A stretch of 64,000 bases of DNA from Polyangia bacterium (GTDB lineage: Bacteria; Myxococcota_A; Polyangia; Polyangiales; JAUICN01): contig JAUICN010000009.1 in the NCBI GenBank assembly GCA_030427835.1, forward strand, positions 62,001 through 126,000. The letters run 5' to 3'. The notes below the pieces were generated by a model that worked only from the letters and a program-made list of their open reading frames with translations, did not search any database and had not been told where the DNA came from. A program made the position numbers and the translations under genes. Below are positions 7,976 through 15,920 of the stretch, in pieces; the stretch's first letter is position 1; every line of letters begins with the position of its first letter.

Positions 7976-10900
7976 TCAGTGGAAGCTGCGGACGGGGGTT
8001 TGGGGGGCTGTGAAGGTGGGGTCTAGGGTGTGGGGTTCCCAGAGGTGGTCTGCGATGAGGTGGACGACATTGTGTTCTGCCTGGAGACTCCCTGTGATGC
8101 CCATGAGTTGTACGGTGCGTACGAGTACGGAGTACTTGTGGAATACGGTGTTCCAAATGACGCCGTTGACGAAGCCGGTTTCGTCCTCGAGGGTGAGGAA
8201 GGTGACGCCTGTGGCGGTGCCGGGTTGCTGGCGGCAGATGACACGGCCCACGTAGCGGGTGCGGGTGCCGTCGGGTAGGGCGTTGAGTTGAGCGGCCGTG
8301 GGGATGCGGTATTTGTTGAGGGTGGCGCGCATGGGTTCCATGGGGTGGCCGCGTACGGAGTGGGCGCTCGCGCGGTAGTCCCAGTGGATTTCGTCATGGC
8401 GCCCCAATGGCTGGAAGCGATACTTGGGGGCGCGGTTGTGTTGCCAGGTCAATGTTTGTTTGAGGTGGTGGATGCGTTCGCGCAGGATCCAGAGGGCTTG
8501 TCGGCGGGGGAGGTTCCAGCTGTCGAAGGCGCCGGCTTCGGCGAGTTGGGTGTAGGCTTTGAGGGGGAGGCGGGTGCGCCCGATGAGGTCGTCCAACCCT
8601 GCGTAGGGTTGCCCGCCAGGTTTGTGGCGAAGCTCCAGCATGCTTTGTTCGCGAACACCCAGTCCTTCCACATGGCGAAACCCCATGCGTAAAGCGAGTG
8701 TTGGCTGGCTTGTGCTGGACTGCAGGGACCGCGGACAGGAGGAGGAGCACCCGCCGTCAAAAGTTGGGTTGTTTTTCCTCTGGGCACACCTCCTCCTGTC
8801 CGCGGTCTTTGATTCGTTTTTACGTTGGGATATGTTGTCAAAAGGAGGCAGACCGGTTCGGATTGGAGTTGAGTGCGAGCGCCCCGGCAGCGCAGGAGTG
8901 GGGGACGCACTTGTGGTGCTTCCCCCCGACGAGCAGGGGAGGTAAGCCGCAGTCAGCCCAAGTCCGGACCGGTCTGGGAGGGGTTCTAGGGTGCAGTTCC
9001 AATGGCTGTTTTGGATGTCGATGGGGAGTACGGTGACTCCTGCGCGCTTGGCTTCTTCTACGATGGTGGCGGGGGTGTAGAAGCCCATGGGTTGGGCGTT
9101 GAGTAGGGCGCAGGCGAAGACTTCGGGGTGGTGGCATTTAAGCCAGGCGGTGGCGTAGGCGATGAGGGCAAAGCTTGCGGCGTGGCTTTCGGGGAAGCCG
9201 TATTCGCCGAAGCCGCGGATTTGGGAGAAGATGCGTTCGGCAAATTCCCTGGAGATGTCGTTTTCGATCATGCGGCCCACGAGTTTTTTCTCATGTCTCT
9301 CGATGCGGCCCGATTGTTTCCATGCGCCCATGTCTCGGCGGAGTTGATCGGCTTCGCCACCGGTGTAGCCGCCCACCAGGATGGCGATTTTCATGACCTG
9401 CTCCTGGAAGATGGGTATGCCCATGGTTTTTTTAAGGGCCTGTTTCAGGGCGGGGTGAGGGTAGTCCTCGGGCTCTTCACCGTTTCGGCGTTTCAGGTAA
9501 GGGTGCACCATGTTTCCCTGGATGGGGCCGGGGCGAACGAGAGCCACTTCCACGACCAGGTCGTAGAAGGTTTGGGGTTTGAGTCGTGGCAGCATGGTCA
9601 TCTGCGCCCGGCTTTCGATTTGAAAGACGCCCACGGTTTCACCACGGCTGATCATGTCGTAGGTGGCTTTGTCTTCCTGGGGCAGGGTGGCCATGTTGAG
9701 TTCGATGTCTTTGTGCTGTTTGAGCAGGTCAAAGCCCATGTGCAGTTGGGTCAGCGCACCCAGGCCCAGGAGATCCACCTTGAAGAGGCCCAGGTCCTCC
9801 ACGGCGTATTTGTCCCACTGGATGACGGTGCGGTTTTCCATGGTGGCGGGTTCCACGGGTACCAGGGTGTCCACGGGTTCGTGGCCGAGCAGGAATCCGC
9901 CAGGGTGAATGGAGAGGTGCCGGGGGAAGGTTTTGAGTTGGCCCACCAGGTCGAGCATGTGGTGGTGGACAAAGGCGGTGGGATCGAGGCCGGCATGGGT
10001 GAGGGCGTCGTCTTGTAGGTTGGCGAATCGACTGCCGAGTAACTTTGCTAGGCGGTCCAATGCGGTTTCAGGAATGCCCAGGGCCTTTCCCACGTCACGT
10101 ACGGCGGATCGGGTGCGGTAGCGGACCACGTTGGCGACCATGGCGGCGCGCCTGCGCCCGTAGCGTTGGTACATCCATTGGATGACTTCTTCCCGGCGGT
10201 TGTGTTCGATGTCCAGATCGATGTCGGGGGGCTCGGCCCGTTCCATGCTGAGGAAGCGTTCGAAGAGTAGGTCGAGCCGAATGGGGTCAATGGCGGTGAT
10301 GCCTAGGCAGTAACAGACGACGCTGTTGGCGGCGCTCCCCCGGCCCTGGCAAAGGATGTTCTCTCGACGGCAAAACTGTACGATTTCATACATGGTGAGA
10401 AAGTAGCCGCCGTACTCGAGTTTTTGGATGAGGGTGAGCTCTCGTTCGATTTGCTGTTGGACCTCCTGGGGGATTCCCTGGGGGTGGACTTCCTTGGGGT
10501 AGCGATGTTGGGCGCCCTTGAGGGTGAGCTTTCGTAGCCAATCACTTTCGCTGATGCCGTCGGGGCGTTTCTCTCCTGGATACACGTAGTGGATTTCATC
10601 GAGGGTGAAGGTGCAGCGTTCGGCGATCTCGAGGGAACGGTGTAGGGAGGGGAGGTCGTCTGCGAAGCGGGCGTGCATGCAGGCGTGGGTTTTGAGATCG
10701 TGTTCGGCGTTGGGTTGTAGTTGTGTGCCTGCTTGATTCAGGGTGGTGCCCAGGCGAATGCAGGTGAGTACGTCCTGCAGGCGGCGGCGCCCGGCGTGGT
10801 GGTAGAGGACCTGTGTGTTGGCCACAGTTGGGATGTTGAGCTGTTTGCATTCACGGCGAATACGATGTTCGAGTCGGTGTTCATCATTGGGGGTGAGGTG

Positions 10901-11644
10901 ACGGGTGTAGAGGCCGTAGAGTCGATCGCTGAAGGTGTCCTTAAGGTGGCGCAGCAGGGTGGGGTCGGTGCATAGGGCGATGAGGCCTTCGTTGTGCTGG
11001 AGAACTTCGTTCAATTCGGTGTGAGCCATGCCTTTGTCCCCGCCCTGGTTTTTGTTGTTGGCATGGCCTTTGGTGAGTAGGCGGCAGAGGTTGCCGTAGC
11101 CGGTGCGGTTTTGGGCAAGGAGGAGTAGGGGGAGGGGGTTGTGTGGTGTGCTTGAAGTTTCCCGAATAAAGGGGCCGTGGGAGGAACGAGGCGCACCCGC
11201 CGTCAAAAGTTGGGTTGTTTTTCCTCTGGGCACACCTCGTCCCTCCCACGGCCTTTGCTCGGCTTCTGTGATTGAACTGTCCTGTTGATGTTGCAATTTA
11301 GAGGAGACGTTTGGTTTTGAATTCAGTGAATGGTGTTTTGGGGTTGGAGAGTTGGATTGGTGGGGGGCGGGTGCCCGGCGCGCGGTTGATGCACGGCGGG
11401 CACCCGGAAGGGCGATGGGGTGGACGACTGCTCCGTGGATGAGGTGGATGCCGAGTTCCTTGGCTTTCATGTGGGCTTGCACGGCACTGTAGAGGCCGTG
11501 GCGGTCGGTGAGCGCCATGGAAGGGAGCCCGAGGGTGTGGGCCTGTTGTACGAGTTCACTGGGGTGGCTTGCGCCCTCAAGAAAGCTGAAGTTGGATTGC
11601 ACCCAGAGCGGTGCGTAACTCGGGGTGGGTTGCTTTGGAGGCAT
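7976..11644 (-). CDS. dnaE2: Error-prone DNA polymerase III alpha subunit DnaE2/ImuC, with two in-frame repeat insertions
   Basis: Catalytic subunit of the SOS-inducible ImuA-ImuB-DnaE2 translesion system. The N-terminal PHP-like domain starts FSFLEGASHPSELVQQA. The polymerase palm contains GRGSAANSVVCYCLGIT and the catalytic PPDIDLDIEH. QRFGFPESHA-type (GEYGFPESHAASFALIAY) and OB-fold (YVGRVICRQQ) regions follow. At 1222 aa it is about 150-170 aa longer than usual. The excess lies at two sites that translate repeat elements: about 85 residues after LIHGAVV (R1 copy c and a GC hairpin), and about 85 residues after RSGLGLT (R2-1 and R1 copy b). The polymerase sequence resumes at LALLLLAQNRTGYG-like and LALRMGFRHVEGLG text. 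The frame stays open, so the gene may be functional. Its start overlaps the imuB stop by one base (TGATG). Confidence 0.93.
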   Translation of the reverse strand: MPPKQPTPSYAPLWVQSNFSFLEGASHPSELVQQAHTLGLPSMALTDRHGLYSAVQAHMKAKELGIHLIHGAVVHPIALPGARRASTARRAPAPHQSNSPTPKHHSLNSKPNVSSKLQHQQDSSITEAEQRPWEGRGVPRGKTTQLLTAGAPRSSHGPFIRETSSTPHNPLPLLLLAQNRTGYGNLCRLLTKGHANNKNQGGDKGMAHTELNEVLQHNEGLIALCTDPTLLRHLKDTFSDRLYGLYTRHLTPNDEHRLEHRIRRECKQLNIPTVANTQVLYHHAGRRRLQDVLTCIRLGTTLNQAGTQLQPNAEHDLKTHACMHARFADDLPSLHRSLEIAERCTFTLDEIHYVYPGEKRPDGISESDWLRKLTLKGAQHRYPKEVHPQGIPQEVQQQIERELTLIQKLEYGGYFLTMYEIVQFCRRENILCQGRGSAANSVVCYCLGITAIDPIRLDLLFERFLSMERAEPPDIDLDIEHNRREEVIQWMYQRYGRRRAAMVANVVRYRTRSAVRDVGKALGIPETALDRLAKLLGSRFANLQDDALTHAGLDPTAFVHHHMLDLVGQLKTFPRHLSIHPGGFLLGHEPVDTLVPVEPATMENRTVIQWDKYAVEDLGLFKVDLLGLGALTQLHMGFDLLKQHKDIELNMATLPQEDKATYDMISRGETVGVFQIESRAQMTMLPRLKPQTFYDLVVEVALVRPGPIQGNMVHPYLKRRNGEEPEDYPHPALKQALKKTMGIPIFQEQVMKIAILVGGYTGGEADQLRRDMGAWKQSGRIERHEKKLVGRMIENDISREFAERIFSQIRGFGEYGFPESHAASFALIAYATAWLKCHHPEVFACALLNAQPMGFYTPATIVEEAKRAGVTVLPIDIQNSHWNCTLEPLPDRSGLGLTAAYLPCSSGGSTTSASPTPALPGRSHSTPIRTGLPPFDNISQRKNESKTADRRRCAQRKNNPTFDGGCSSSCPRSLQSSTSQPTLALRMGFRHVEGLGVREQSMLELRHKPGGQPYAGLDDLIGRTRLPLKAYTQLAEAGAFDSWNLPRRQALWILRERIHHLKQTLTWQHNRAPKYRFQPLGRHDEIHWDYRASAHSVRGHPMEPMRATLNKYRIPTAAQLNALPDGTRTRYVGRVICRQQPGTATGVTFLTLEDETGFVNGVIWNTVFHKYSVLVRTVQLMGITGSLQAEHNVVHLIADHLWEPHTLDPTFTAPQTPVRSFH
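8727..8807 (-). repeat. R1 hairpin element, copy b (inside dnaE2)
   Basis: A perfect 19-bp outer stem (8727-8745 with 8789-8807) surrounds the conserved R1 core. On the minus strand the core is GTGCCCAGAGGAAAAACAAC then CCAACTTTTGACGGCGGGTG. The element is translated as part of dnaE2 in a frame giving [14 protein letters not shown]. It lies 42 bp from R2-1, so this dnaE2 insertion is composite. Confidence 0.9.
8850..8975 (+). repeat. R2 hairpin element, copy 1 (inside dnaE2)
   Basis: A 15-bp outer stem (8850-8864 with 8961-8975) has two positions that are U-G on the plus strand and A-C on the minus strand, so a plus-strand RNA folds best. The core is GAGCGCCCCGGCAGCGCAGG, then a GTGGGGG/CCCCC helix capped by GCAC-GTGC, then CGACGAGCAGGGGAGGTAAG. 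It is translated antisense within dnaE2. The right arm (8961-8975) codes for PDRSGL, which looks like native DnaE2 sequence. Confidence 0.88.
11173..11253 (-). repeat. R1 hairpin element, copy c (inside dnaE2)
   Basis: A 19-bp outer stem (11173-11191 with 11235-11253). The single imperfect pair is A-C on the plus strand and G-U on the minus strand. The core is identical to copy b, but here it is read in a different dnaE2 frame ([13 protein letters not shown]). Confidence 0.9.
11369..11405. repeat. GC-rich hairpin inside the first dnaE2 insertion
   Basis: GGGTGCCCG (11369-11377) and CGGGCACCC (11397-11405) form a perfect 9-bp stem with a 19-nt loop. It lies in the same low-conservation insert as R1 copy c, coding for PGARRASTARRAP. 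It may be a third kind of inserted element. Confidence 0.5.
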
Positions 11645-13200
11645 CAGTCGAGGACTCCCTGTTCAAACCATTGCCCCTGTTCGTTGCTGTAGGCCCATCG
11701 CCAGGTTCCCTCAGGGGTTTGGACCCATTGGTAGTCTCGTCGTGGCATGGAACTCCCAAGGGGTTTGGTGTGCCAACCGGGAGACTCCATGCGTTGTAGG
11801 GGTTGTGGTGCAGAGTGTGGCCGAGTTGTTTTTGCACCCTTGGCCTTGTGGATGCCGGGGCGACCCTGTAGCGAGGATGTTTGTGGCGAGGATGCCTGCG
11901 GTAGGTTGTGCCTTTGTGGTGAACTGTGGAGCTGGCGTGTACAGGGGGGGGGCCAGGTGATGAGGTTCATGGGGATGGGGGGGCGGAGTTCGGTTGTGGG
12001 GATCCATTCAAAGGTGTTCTCAGGGAGCCAGAGATCCCTGAGTTGGGCATGGGTGACGGCCTGTGCTCCAAACAGGGCTTTTAACCGGGCCAGGGCTCGG
12101 GAGCCGGCATCCAGATCCCGTTCGGGGGGCTGTTCGAGCAGGTCGATTTGCTGGTGCTGTTTCTGTTGGCCGTCGAGTTGTAGGTGCAGGGTGTGTACTG
12201 GGCTGTGCAGTTGGATTTGGTTGAAACGGATGTGGGTGAGTTCCATCCATTGCTTTTTGTTTAGGGTGGGTGCCGCGGTTTGAATGTGTTCGATATGGGT
12301 GTTGTGGTGTTCAAGGTGGAGGGTGATGTGTAGATGGATGGCGGTTTGCCCACGGTCGGAGAGTTGGCGCAGTAGGGTTTCGAGGTGGTGCGCGATGCCA
12401 AACAGTAGGCGGTCCACATTGTCATCCGGGGGGGTGACTTCGATTTCTACCGTGATGGGGTCGACGGGGACTTTGGGTTGAATGGGGAGGGTGCCCCCCT
12501 GGGTTGCGGTGGCCTGTGTGCATTCGAGTAGGCGTGCGGCAGGGTGGCCAAACCGGGTGCGCACTTCGTCGGGGGTGAACTCCATGAGGTGGCCCAGGGT
12601 GGTGATGCCAAGTTTGTCCCACTGGGTGACGAGTTTGGGGTTGAGGCCCAGTTGTGCGATGGGGATGGTTGCGAGCAGGGTCGCTTCTTCTTCGGGTGTT
12701 TGAAGAAGGCGCACGCCTCGGGTGCACCGGGCAATGAAGTGGGTGCGGTGGCGTTCAAACCCGAGCACGAGGGAGGGGGACCACTGTTGCTTGTGCAGGT
12801 GTTGGTGAATCTGATGGGCCCAATCCTCGAGAGAATCATGGAGCGATGTGAGGCCGCGTGGATCGATCCAGTAATCACCTGGTGTGTCAGTGGAGGGTTC
12901 AATGGAGGGGCTGAAGTGGAGCAGCTGTTTGTGAAGGTCTTTTGTGGTGCTTTGGATTTCGTCGTCGGTGACGGTGGCGGCACGTAGTTCGGGTAGGAGG
13001 GATTGGGCTTGAGCGAAGCGCATTCCAGGGTGGATGCGGTGGTGGAGTGCGGCACGGTTGACCCAGAGGATGGGGGCGGTGGGTTTGATGGATTCGACGA
13101 CGACGGTGGGGGTGCGGCGCCACTGGGGATGGGCACGTAGGGTGATTTGCAACGGGAGTGCCGGTAGGTGTAGGCATGCGATTTGGGGGGGTACGCTCAC
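11644..13200 (-). CDS. imuB: ImuB, catalytically inactive Y-family polymerase-like protein
   Basis: A 518-aa DNA polymerase Y-family homologue that acts as the beta-clamp-binding hub of the ImuA-ImuB-DnaE2 mutasome. The N terminus reads IACLHLPALPLQITLRAHP, where active Y polymerases carry a metal-binding Asp; this is the usual ImuB signature of a dead palm. VNRAALHHRIHPGMRFAQAQSLLPEL, YWIDPRGLTSL and the HhH-like region follow. The C-terminal ~130 residues are Gln/Pro/Ser-rich and end in FEQGVLD. The stop overlaps the dnaE2 ATG. An R1 element lies 44 bp upstream of its start, between it and imuA. Confidence 0.92.
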   Translation of the reverse strand: MSVPPQIACLHLPALPLQITLRAHPQWRRTPTVVVESIKPTAPILWVNRAALHHRIHPGMRFAQAQSLLPELRAATVTDDEIQSTTKDLHKQLLHFSPSIEPSTDTPGDYWIDPRGLTSLHDSLEDWAHQIHQHLHKQQWSPSLVLGFERHRTHFIARCTRGVRLLQTPEEEATLLATIPIAQLGLNPKLVTQWDKLGITTLGHLMEFTPDEVRTRFGHPAARLLECTQATATQGGTLPIQPKVPVDPITVEIEVTPPDDNVDRLLFGIAHHLETLLRQLSDRGQTAIHLHITLHLEHHNTHIEHIQTAAPTLNKKQWMELTHIRFNQIQLHSPVHTLHLQLDGQQKQHQQIDLLEQPPERDLDAGSRALARLKALFGAQAVTHAQLRDLWLPENTFEWIPTTELRPPIPMNLITWPPPCTRQLHSSPQRHNLPQASSPQTSSLQGRPGIHKAKGAKTTRPHSAPQPLQRMESPGWHTKPLGSSMPRRDYQWVQTPEGTWRWAYSNEQGQWFEQGVLD

Positions 13201-13243
13201 TTTGTTTTCTCAGAGAGGAAGGTGTGAGGCGTTGGACTGAGGG

Positions 13244-13324
13244 GGCCGCGAGAAGGACGAAGCGCACCCGCCGTCAAAAGTTTAGTTATTTTTCCTCTGG
13301 GCACACTCCGTCCTTCTCGCGGCC
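13244..13324 (-). repeat. R1 hairpin element, copy d (between imuA and imuB)
   Basis: A 19-bp outer stem (13244-13262 with 13306-13324). The one non-Watson-Crick position is A-C on plus and G-U on minus. The core differs from b, c and e only in the loop (AGTTTAGTTATTTTT instead of AGTTGGGTTGTTTTT). It occupies most of the 202-bp gap between the imuA stop and the imuB start, so the operon transcript would carry it as a long hairpin. Confidence 0.88.
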
Positions 13325-13402
13325 TTTGTTGCCCTTCTAGATGGGTAGGTGCTTTTCTGAGGTTGGAAGATTGTGGATATCGGTTGGAGTTTGGGTAGTG
13401 GT

Positions 13403-14179
13403 TCATCCTGCTTTCTCCAGTTGGTTGAAATCCTGTTGTTGGAGAGGGTGAGGATGCGAAATGGTGGGGGTGTAGGTGTGGGGCCAGTGGCGGGGGGTGT
13501 GTTGGATCCAGGGGTTTAGGTTTAGGTTCAGGCCGCGTTTGTTTTTGAGGAGTTCGGGGGTGAACTGGAAGGTGCTTGGGGTGATGTGTTTCCGGTGTAC
13601 GCGCAGGTGCACGCCGATGAGTGGGCCCAGGGAATGGGCGTGGTTGTGTTCGGTGAGGAGAAGTACCTGGCTGTGGTGTTCTCTTGCGAGGGCGAGCAAG
13701 CGCCCCTGGTTGGTGTGGGACAGATCGGTGTGGGGTGTTGATCTCGGGCTGTGCACTGCCGATTGAGATATTGCCGATCGAGATGTGGAAGGCGGGTTGA
13801 CAGGGGGCTGGTTGACGGGAGCACGGGTGTCGAGGGTGATGAGGCCAAAGGCACCGGAACGGATCAGCATTTCACTGGCCCTTGCTAAACCGTGGGGCTG
13901 GCCCTGGGGAACGTGCACGATGATCAGTGCATTCAGATCGATGCCGTTGTCCGCCAGATCGGGGGGGTAGAGGGATCCTGCTTCGTATTGGATCCAGGCC
14001 ACGGGCTGCCCTTTTTGTTGGGCACAGCGAAGGGCCCGTGCGGCTACGCTGGTGTGCGAACAGTTGTTTTGACCTGAAATTTCAGTAAGTTGCCCGACAG
14101 GAAGTTGCTGAAAAAGCGGTGCCGGGGAGGGCTTTGCCGGGGTGTAGGAGCGCTCTGATGTGGGGAGGAGGACTTGCAA
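13403..14179 (-). CDS. imuA: ImuA, RecA-like cell-division/mutagenesis protein
   Basis: A 258-aa protein with the diverged RecA-fold pattern of ImuA: LPVGQLTEISGQNNCSHTS (replacing a canonical Walker A), VAWIQYEAGSLYPPDLADNG, LIIVHVP, and ASEMLIRSGAFGLITLD. It is the first gene of the imuA-imuB-dnaE2 cassette, all on the minus strand. A TTG at 14179 preceded by GGGGACC is taken as the start; a later start is possible. The Pro/Ser-rich insert around residues 135-160 contains short degenerate NQPPVNPP-type repeats. A LexA-like palindrome lies about 20 bp upstream of the start. Confidence 0.85.
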   Translation of the reverse strand: MQVLLPTSERSYTPAKPSPAPLFQQLPVGQLTEISGQNNCSHTSVAARALRCAQQKGQPVAWIQYEAGSLYPPDLADNGIDLNALIIVHVPQGQPHGLARASEMLIRSGAFGLITLDTRAPVNQPPVNPPSTSRSAISQSAVHSPRSTPHTDLSHTNQGRLLALAREHHSQVLLLTEHNHAHSLGPLIGVHLRVHRKHITPSTFQFTPELLKNKRGLNLNLNPWIQHTPRHWPHTYTPTISHPHPLQQQDFNQLEKAG

Positions 14180-14194
14180 GGTCCCCAGTGCATA

Positions 14195-14218
14195 CTGACT
14201 GAATGTTCAGTGTTCAAG
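14195..14218 (-). promoter_or_regulatory. Putative SOS promoter with LexA-like box for imuA-imuB-dnaE2
   Basis: CTGAATGTTCAG at 14199-14210 is an imperfect palindrome (CTGAA-TG-TTCAG) carrying the GTTCAG half-site reported in myxobacterial LexA boxes. On the minus strand TTGAAC (14213-14218) could serve as the -35 and TATGCA as the -10, placing the palindrome between them. imu cassettes are LexA-controlled in many bacteria; binding here is inferred. Confidence 0.55.
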
Positions 14219-14325
14219 ATAAAAGGCTCTGATGATGAGGTGCTTTGTTCTCGTCATGTCGGAGGTGTGGATGGAGCGCATGCGCTGGCGACCGTTTTGG
14301 TTCGTCTACGCGGAGCGGTTCATTG

Positions 14326-15708
14326 TTACTGCTTTTGGATGACCTTGCCGGTCATGTTCCAAGTTTCACTCCGATTGCAGGCGCCGGGTGCATCGGTGAT
14401 CTTGAAAGAGAAATTGGCGATGTCTTCCATTGGGTTTTTGTTCTTCGGGGTGAACTCCACCACGGTGCTTCCTGTGACTTTATCGTTGCAGGACAGTACA
14501 AGTCTTCCGTAGTAGTTGCCCTCGTATTCGTGCACGGAGATGGCGAAGCCGTTTCCACGATCCCGTAATGCTTCGGATTGATGAACGCGGAGGTACATGC
14601 CGCCTTCACGAAGCTGAACTTCTAAGGTGCTTTGTCCCGTGTATGTGTTGGAACCTACGGTTCGTTCCAGGTCGATGAGGTAACTTGGGTTTTCTTCCGC
14701 ATCTTCGTCGGCGTTCACTTGGGGGAAGGGCTTGATGATTTCCCATCGAAATGAGTAGCGCTCCTTCATCAGGGTGCACGGGTTGCGCATGAAGTAGTAA
14801 CCCGTGATTTCAGTATCGGCTACGCGTACATTTTCGATGGAATGCTCGGTGACGCGGCCGCAGGTTTTAGGTGTAACACCAAGGTGTCTGATGTTGTCCC
14901 AGCTTTCGTCTACAAACATTGCCCACTCCTTCGGAAGGGGTCGCAGGGTGGCTCTTTCTCGACTGAGCTGGATGGGGTGCTCGTACTCAAGAGAGAGCTG
15001 ATGCTCTATGTACGTGGAAAGCGTTGGGGTTTCCGACAATTGAAGGGCGTAGGGTTCTATGATTTGCTCGCTTGGGTTGTAGCCTACCGCACCAACAAGT
15101 TCCGGATGTTCATCGAATGGGTTGCTGATCATCCAGATGTTGTCTTCCGTAATCTGGTCAAGGGCTTTGGCGGTGGTCATGAATTGTCCTGCGTAGGTAA
15201 ATGGAAGCCTCCCCAACTCTCCTTTTCTATCGTTGTAGTTGGTCAGGCACCCTGTGGGGGCGACCTCTCCGTGGGAAGCATTGAACACCATCAGAATTTG
15301 GGAGGGCATGGCAGGCCCCCCAACGCCGTGGCGACCTGCATCCAGATCTGCTGGATCCGTGGTGGTGCGCCCAAAGCCCTCCAACACCTCCACTCGAATC
15401 TCATCACATGAGTCGATGAAAAGTGCTTTTTTGAAAACCTCTTGGTTTTCCGAGCTTGCTTGGCAAGCTTTCTTGTGTGCGAGTGTCCACCCGGGGCCGT
15501 CCTGCTGAGTGTAGGGGCTAGAATCTACTCGTGTACTGTTGTGGAAGTAATTGAAGACCTCCGTGCCAAGTGTCGTGCACTCACGCTGGGAGGTGGCTGT
15601 ACCCTTGGTCACCTGGGCCGCCTCCATGGAGCAACCCACAATGCCCATGAGAAGAGACGCAAGTAGTAACGTGACCAAAGTCGTCCGTGATTGGCTTTTG
15701 GGTTCCAT
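14326..15708 (-). CDS. Lipoprotein of unknown function
   Basis: About 460 aa. The N terminus is a type II signal peptide: MEPKSQSRTT, then a hydrophobic stretch ending LLMGIVGC, with Cys as the mature first residue. I recognise no domain. The body holds four or more scattered Cys that could form disulfides (SCDEIRVEV, TGCLTNYND, KTCGRVTE, LSCNDKV, GACNRSE). The last ~130 residues look beta-rich (YLIDLERTVGSNTYTGQSTL, FAISVHEYEGNYYGRLVLS). ATG 15708 was chosen because it leaves a short basic N region; in-frame ATGs at 15717 and further upstream are possible. It is monocistronic and divergent from the ClpA-like gene. Confidence 0.75.
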   Translation of the reverse strand: MEPKSQSRTTLVTLLLASLLMGIVGCSMEAAQVTKGTATSQRECTTLGTEVFNYFHNSTRVDSSPYTQQDGPGWTLAHKKACQASSENQEVFKKALFIDSCDEIRVEVLEGFGRTTTDPADLDAGRHGVGGPAMPSQILMVFNASHGEVAPTGCLTNYNDRKGELGRLPFTYAGQFMTTAKALDQITEDNIWMISNPFDEHPELVGAVGYNPSEQIIEPYALQLSETPTLSTYIEHQLSLEYEHPIQLSRERATLRPLPKEWAMFVDESWDNIRHLGVTPKTCGRVTEHSIENVRVADTEITGYYFMRNPCTLMKERYSFRWEIIKPFPQVNADEDAEENPSYLIDLERTVGSNTYTGQSTLEVQLREGGMYLRVHQSEALRDRGNGFAISVHEYEGNYYGRLVLSCNDKVTGSTVVEFTPKNKNPMEDIANFSFKITDAPGACNRSETWNMTGKVIQKQ

Positions 15709-15920
15709 GATTCCCATATGAAGCAAGTCACGTGCCACACCAGTGCACAACAAGTTCCTGGGATTTCAATGGATGACTAAATCTCAGAAGGACATTTCGT
15801 GTTCCAACTGAGGACTTAGATCCCTGTAAAATTCTGCCATGGCTTAATGTAAAGCATGTGTAGGTTTTTGTAGGTCCAAAAAGTTGGACGTTGGGGGAGA
15901 TACGGGTAGCAACTCTTCTT

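Noticed and set aside
8727-8807. R1 as a simple Rho-independent terminator
   Set aside because: The conserved core exceeds what a terminator needs, there is no consistent T-tract after the stem, and copies occur inside an open coding frame.
8850-8975. Resemblance of the R2 core to part of 5S rRNA (GCGC...CCCC..GCGAG-AG-AGGG...GCC)
   Set aside because: Only short purine-rich blocks agree, the 5S helices I and III are missing, and spacing differs; I regard it as coincidence.
11173-11253. R1 core translated as [10 protein letters not shown], similar to the start of ribosomal protein S2
   Set aside because: The similarity is about eight residues in one of two used frames and does not explain the core in the other copies.
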